This document shows, piece by piece, positions 4,993 to 7,929 of a stretch of 7,929 nucleotides of DNA. Both the position numbers and the translations under genes were made by a program. The notes under the pieces were generated by a model. That model saw only the letters and a program-made list of their open reading frames with translations, did not search any database and had not been told where the DNA came from. The DNA comes from Deltaproteobacteria bacterium. GTDB taxonomy: Bacteria > Desulfobacterota_D > UBA1144 > Nemesobacterales > N074bin48. Within the stretch, counting starts at the first letter, position 1. Each line of letters begins with the position of its first letter. The stretch covers positions 1 through 7,929 of the forward strand of contig SMWS01000019.1 of NCBI GenBank assembly GCA_004356685.1, given 5' to 3'.

Positions 4993-7431
4993 ATGACGGA
5001 TTTGCTTAAATCTGATGATAAAAAAACTGAAAAATCAAAATTTCTCCCGCTTCTTCCCCTTCGTGATGTCGTAATATTTCCATACATGGTAGCACCGCTT
5101 TTTGTAGGGCGCGAAAAATCCATTCGTGCTTTGGAAGAGGCGATGAAAAATGATAAGGAAATTGTGCTTGCCGCACAAAAAGACGCCAAAACAAACGATC
5201 CCAAAAAAGAAGATATCTATAATATTGGGACTATAGGAACTATTGTTCAGATGCTAAGGCTTCCTGACGGCACTGTTAAGGTTTTAGTCGAAGGGAAAAG
5301 AAGAACAAAAATTGGGAATTATGCTGCAAATTCAAGCTTCTTTTTAGTAGAAATAGAGAATATTCCTGATGCTGCAAAACCAGGCGTTGAAACTGAGGCC
5401 TTGATAAGGACTCTTTTATCAGCATTTGAAAACTACGTTAAGTTAAACAAAAAAATACCCTCAGAGGTCTTGGTAACAGTTTCTTCAATAACTGATCCTG
5501 ACCGCCTTGCTGATACTATTGCATCACACCTTTCATTTAAGCTGGATGATAAACAGGAGATACTCGAAGTATTTAATCCTGTTAATCGGTTAGAAAAGCT
5601 TTATGAAAAGATACAGTCTGAAGCAGAAATACTCCAGGTGGAAAAACGAATCCGATCAAGAGTTAAAAAACAAATGGAAAAGGCTCAGAAGGAGTATTAT
5701 TTGACTGAGCAGATGAGGGCTATACAAAAAGAGCTTGGTGATAAGGACGATCTAAAATCTGAAATAAACGAATTTGAAGAGAAACTTAAAAATAAAAAGA
5801 TTCCCGAAGAGGTTGAAAAAAAGGTTAAAAAAGAGCTTAAAAAGCTTAAAATGATGTCCCCCATGTCTGCTGAATCTACTGTTGTGAGAAATTATTTAGA
5901 CTGGCTGCTGTCTATGCCATGGTTAGATGATATTACAGAAGACAGGCTTGATATAGATGAAGCAACAAAAATACTGGAAGAAGATCATTATGGTCTTGAA
6001 AAGCCAAAAGAGAGGATAATTGAATACTTAGCAGTTCGTAAACTTACAGATAAACTAAAAGGGCCTATTTTGTGCTTTGTAGGACCACCGGGTGTTGGTA
6101 AAACCTCTCTTGCTAAATCTATCGCAAGGGCAATGGGTAGAAAGTTTATCAGGGTTTCTCTTGGAGGGGTGCGTGACGAGGCTGAAATCCGCGGTCACAG
6201 GAGAACTTATATTGGTGCACTGCCCGGCAAAATAATACAGGGTATGAGAAAAGCCGGTACTATGAATCCGGTATTTTTATTGGACGAAATAGATAAACTT
6301 GGTATGGATTTCAGAGGAGATCCGGCATCTGCGCTCCTGGAAGGGCTTGATCCTGAACAAAACAAAAATTTTAATGACCACTATCTAGAGATCGATTACG
6401 ATCTTTCAAATGTGCTTTTTATAACTACGGCAAATATACTCCATACGATTCCCTGGGCGCTGCAGGACAGGATGGAAATAATTCATCTCCCAGGTTATAC
6501 AGAACACGAAAAGTTTCACATTGCAAAGAAATTTCTTGTACCTAAACAGCAAGAAGACCATGGATTAAAACTCGAAAACTTAAAAATAATGGATAGTGGA
6601 ATCCTTTCACTTATAAGAAGATATACCAGAGAAGCGGGTGTGAGAACTTTAGAGAGAGAAATTTCGACTCTGTGCAGAAAGGTTGCTAAAAGAGTCGTTG
6701 AAAAAGGTCTGGATCACTCAGTAAAGATAAGTGAAAATAATATTCAGACTTTTCTGGGAATTCCTAAATTTAAGTTTGGTGAAATTGAAGAAGATGATCA
6801 AATTGGCATATGCACCGGGCTTGCCTGGACAGAAGTTGGCGGAGAGATTTTGACTGTAGAAGTGTCTATGGTTCCGGGAAAGGGAAATTTTACGCTTACC
6901 GGTAAGCTTGGAGAGGTTATGCAGGAATCTGCACAGGCTGCAATGAGTTATGTAAGATCAAAGGCAGAGCAGCTGGGGCTTGAAAGATATTTCTACCAGA
7001 AGATAGATATTCACATACATGTTCCCGAAGGCGCTACTCCAAAAGACGGACCATCGGCAGGCATTGCGATCGTAACCGCTATAGTCTCAGCACTGATTAA
7101 ACAGCCTATTGATAAAGAAGTGGCAATGACTGGAGAAATAACTCTTAGAGGCAGAGTGCTTCCTATAGGAGGCCTTAAGGAAAAGATTCTGGCTGCTCAT
7201 AGGGGAAGGGTTAAAAAGGTTATAATTCCAAAAGATAATGAAAAAGACCTTAAAGACATTCCCAAAACCACTCTTAAGGATATGGAAATAGTTTTAGTAG
7301 ACAACATCGATGATGTTATAAAAGAAGCAATAGTGACTGATTTACCTGTATTTCAGGACATTTTGATTACGCCCCATCCGGCTGCTATTCCAGTAGAGCC
7401 GGAATTTGGCTCAAATGTAAATCTTTCTTAA
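4993..7431 (+). CDS. lon: ATP-dependent Lon protease (LonA type)
   Basis: Lon is a soluble hexameric protease combining an AAA+ motor and a Ser-Lys peptidase in one chain; it removes misfolded and short-lived regulatory proteins. At 812 residues it is a usual LonA size. The substrate-binding N-domain starts at about 17 (FLPLLPLRDVVIFPYMVAP), and a charged helical linker covers about 200-290. Walker A is GPPGVGKT (364-371) and Walker B VFLLDEID (427-434). Asn481 (sensor 1), Arg493 in LQDRMEII (arginine finger) and Arg551 in AGVRTLERE (sensor 2) follow. The peptidase domain carries Ser688 in KDGPSAG and Lys731 in GGLKEK, the same 43-residue spacing as the E. coli Ser679/Lys722 dyad. No membrane segments are present, which excludes LonB. 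The tail after about residue 782 is a short proline-containing extension. It is last in the cluster; no heat-shock operator such as CIRCE was seen. Confidence 0.98.
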   Translation: MTDLLKSDDKKTEKSKFLPLLPLRDVVIFPYMVAPLFVGREKSIRALEEAMKNDKEIVLAAQKDAKTNDPKKEDIYNIGTIGTIVQMLRLPDGTVKVLVEGKRRTKIGNYAANSSFFLVEIENIPDAAKPGVETEALIRTLLSAFENYVKLNKKIPSEVLVTVSSITDPDRLADTIASHLSFKLDDKQEILEVFNPVNRLEKLYEKIQSEAEILQVEKRIRSRVKKQMEKAQKEYYLTEQMRAIQKELGDKDDLKSEINEFEEKLKNKKIPEEVEKKVKKELKKLKMMSPMSAESTVVRNYLDWLLSMPWLDDITEDRLDIDEATKILEEDHYGLEKPKERIIEYLAVRKLTDKLKGPILCFVGPPGVGKTSLAKSIARAMGRKFIRVSLGGVRDEAEIRGHRRTYIGALPGKIIQGMRKAGTMNPVFLLDEIDKLGMDFRGDPASALLEGLDPEQNKNFNDHYLEIDYDLSNVLFITTANILHTIPWALQDRMEIIHLPGYTEHEKFHIAKKFLVPKQQEDHGLKLENLKIMDSGILSLIRRYTREAGVRTLEREISTLCRKVAKRVVEKGLDHSVKISENNIQTFLGIPKFKFGEIEEDDQIGICTGLAWTEVGGEILTVEVSMVPGKGNFTLTGKLGEVMQESAQAAMSYVRSKAEQLGLERYFYQKIDIHIHVPEGATPKDGPSAGIAIVTAIVSALIKQPIDKEVAMTGEITLRGRVLPIGGLKEKILAAHRGRVKKVIIPKDNEKDLKDIPKTTLKDMEIVLVDNIDDVIKEAIVTDLPVFQDILITPHPAAIPVEPEFGSNVNLS

Positions 7432-7518
7432 TAATAATTTGTTATCCTGGTTATATAGTAGAGATTTACTGCATTTTTTGTAAATTAATCATAGACTTAT
7501 TATTCATTACTACTCCAA

Positions 7519-7547
7519 AATAATTCTTAATATTATTATCTTTTTTT
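7519..7547 (+). terminator. Weak candidate terminator after lon
   Basis: An AATAAT/ATTATT inverted repeat (7519-7524 with 7532-7537) is followed after three bases by seven T (7541-7547). The stem is only six A-T pairs, far weaker than a typical intrinsic terminator, and may be chance in AT-rich DNA. No better hairpin was found between lon and tRNA-Val. Confidence 0.2.
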
Positions 7548-7560
7548 ATTATCAATAAAC

Positions 7561-7589
7561 TAGACAAAACAATGAAATTCTGTTATAAA
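7561..7589 (+). promoter_or_regulatory. Sigma-70 promoter for tRNA-Val and tRNA-Asp
   Basis: TAGACA (7561-7566), a 17-base spacer and TATAAA (7584-7589) match the -35 and -10 consensus at five of six positions each. The predicted start near 7596 lies about 14 bases before mature tRNA-Val, which fits a short 5' leader removed by RNase P. The promoter makes the tRNA pair independent of the lon cluster. Confidence 0.6.
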
Positions 7590-7609
7590 GTTCTCTCATT
7601 TTTCAATCT

Positions 7610-7684
7610 GGGCGGTTAGTTCAGCGGGAGAACACCTGCCTTACAAGCAGGGGGTCACAGGTTCAAATCCTGTACCGCCCACCA
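7610..7684 (+). tRNA. tRNA-Val (anticodon TAC)
   Basis: The acceptor GGGCGGT (7610-7616) pairs with ACCGCCC (7674-7680), with discriminator A at 7681 and an encoded CCA (7682-7684). The anticodon stem CCTGC/GCAGG encloses CTTACAA, giving anticodon TAC. The T-arm is CAGGTTCAAATCCTG. It is 16 bases from tRNA-Asp, and the two probably share one precursor transcript. Confidence 0.97.
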
Positions 7685-7700
7685 CTTAAAGTTAATTGCG

Positions 7701-7778
7701 GGGGCCGTAGTTCAGACTGGTTAGAACGCTGGCCTGTCAAGCCAGAGGTCGCGGGTTCAACTCCCGTCGGCCCCGCCA
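7701..7778 (+). tRNA. tRNA-Asp (anticodon GTC)
   Basis: The acceptor GGGGCCG (7701-7707) pairs with CGGCCCC (7768-7774), with discriminator G at 7775, as usual for tRNA-Asp, and an encoded CCA (7776-7778). The anticodon stem CTGGC/GCCAG encloses CTGTCAA, giving anticodon GTC. It follows tRNA-Val in the same orientation. Confidence 0.97.
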
Positions 7779-7802
7779 TTAAATAAACTTAAATATTTAG
7801 AC

Positions 7803-7827
7803 TATCCTGATATATTTTCCCAGGATA
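7803..7827 (+). repeat. Inverted repeat (hairpin) after tRNA-Asp
   Basis: TATCCTG (7803-7809) and CAGGATA (7821-7827) form a perfect 7-bp stem with an 11-base loop, 24 bases after tRNA-Asp. No T-run follows, so it is not a classical intrinsic terminator, but it could stabilise or delimit the tRNA transcript. Confidence 0.4.
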
Positions 7828-7855
7828 CTATTCTAAAATTCATTGAAGCAATAAA

Positions 7856-7870
7856 GAGGGTGTTACCCTC
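7856..7870 (+). repeat. Inverted repeat with 3-base loop
   Basis: GAGGGT (7856-7861) and ACCCTC (7865-7870) form a perfect 6-bp stem around GTT. The following bases (ACATAATTTGG) lack a T-tract. It lies inside the unassigned open fragment. It could be a terminator remnant or chance. Confidence 0.35.
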
Positions 7871-7929
7871 ACATAATTTGGTTAGACTAAACATTGGAAC
7901 GAAAGATGAAAATCCGAAAGATAAGGTGG

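Larger units (their letters stand above)
7779..7929 (+). pseudogene. Open reading fragment after tRNA-Asp, no start, runs off the edge
   Basis: Directly after the CCA of tRNA-Asp a frame stays open for 50 codons to the right edge. It reads LNKLKYLDYPDIFSQDTIL, then KFIEAIKRVLPSHNLVRLNI. The composition looks protein-like: amphipathic, mixed charge, with helix then strand character. No ATG and no ribosome site precede it; the first in-frame alternatives are a GTG at 7860 and a TTG at 7878, both poorly placed. It is therefore most likely the interior or 3' part of a broken gene. I do not recognise the family. The alternative is that the next gene starts at the ATG at 7906 in another frame (MKIRKIRW), leaving this fragment as spacer. 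Confidence 0.3.

Noticed and set aside
7455..7480. AGTA/TACT hairpin with a downstream T-run after lon
   Set aside because: A four-pair stem is too weak to call a terminator.
1..7929. CRISPR array or insertion sequence
   Set aside because: No regularly spaced repeats, no transposase frame and no matching terminal inverted repeats were seen on either strand.

Overview
The window is AT-rich bacterial DNA in two contrasting parts. Bases 1 to about 1630 are mostly eroded: fragments of at least three former genes, a short GC-richer unassigned stretch, and one intact tRNA. Bases 1636 to 7778 are dense and intact: a tRNA-Leu, the protein-quality-control cluster tig-clpP-clpX-lon, then tRNA-Val and tRNA-Asp. 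The last 150 bases hold an unidentified open reading fragment that runs off the edge.

Left part: a frameshifted relic at 3-169 has a peptide resembling a RuvC-I (Cas9-like) or ASKHA phosphate-binding motif. A minus-strand pseudogene at 184-709 encoded a small secreted protein and now carries a frameshift plus two nonsense codons; its sigma-70-like promoter is still recognisable at 759-802. Bases 871-1016 are about 52% GC in an otherwise AT-rich gap, contain three perfect short hairpins and pieces resembling a serine tRNA, but cannot be assigned. tRNA-Lys(CTT) lies at 1135-1208. An FkbM-type methyltransferase remnant, apparently missing its SAM-binding core, fills 1243-1629.

Core part: trigger factor (tig) starts 30 bases after tRNA-Leu(TAG). 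It is followed by clpP (17-base gap), clpX (4-base GTGA overlap) and lon (17-base gap with a strong Shine-Dalgarno). All four proteins are full length with their catalytic residues present. They form one logical unit: trigger factor folds nascent chains at the ribosome, ClpX unfolds substrates and feeds them to the ClpP barrel, and Lon independently degrades misfolded proteins. No promoter or strong terminator is evident inside the cluster, so one transcript is likely. tRNA-Val(TAC) and tRNA-Asp(GTC) have their own well-formed promoter at 7561-7589.

Organism: AT-rich DNA with several decaying genes beside an intact housekeeping cluster suggests a host-restricted or genome-reducing bacterium. 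An Elusimicrobiota/Endomicrobium-like termite-gut symbiont is my guess, from general knowledge of such genomes and not from a diagnostic marker; the tig-clpP-clpX-lon order occurs in many phyla. I see no convincing new system. The least explained pieces are 3-169, 871-1016 and 7779-7929.
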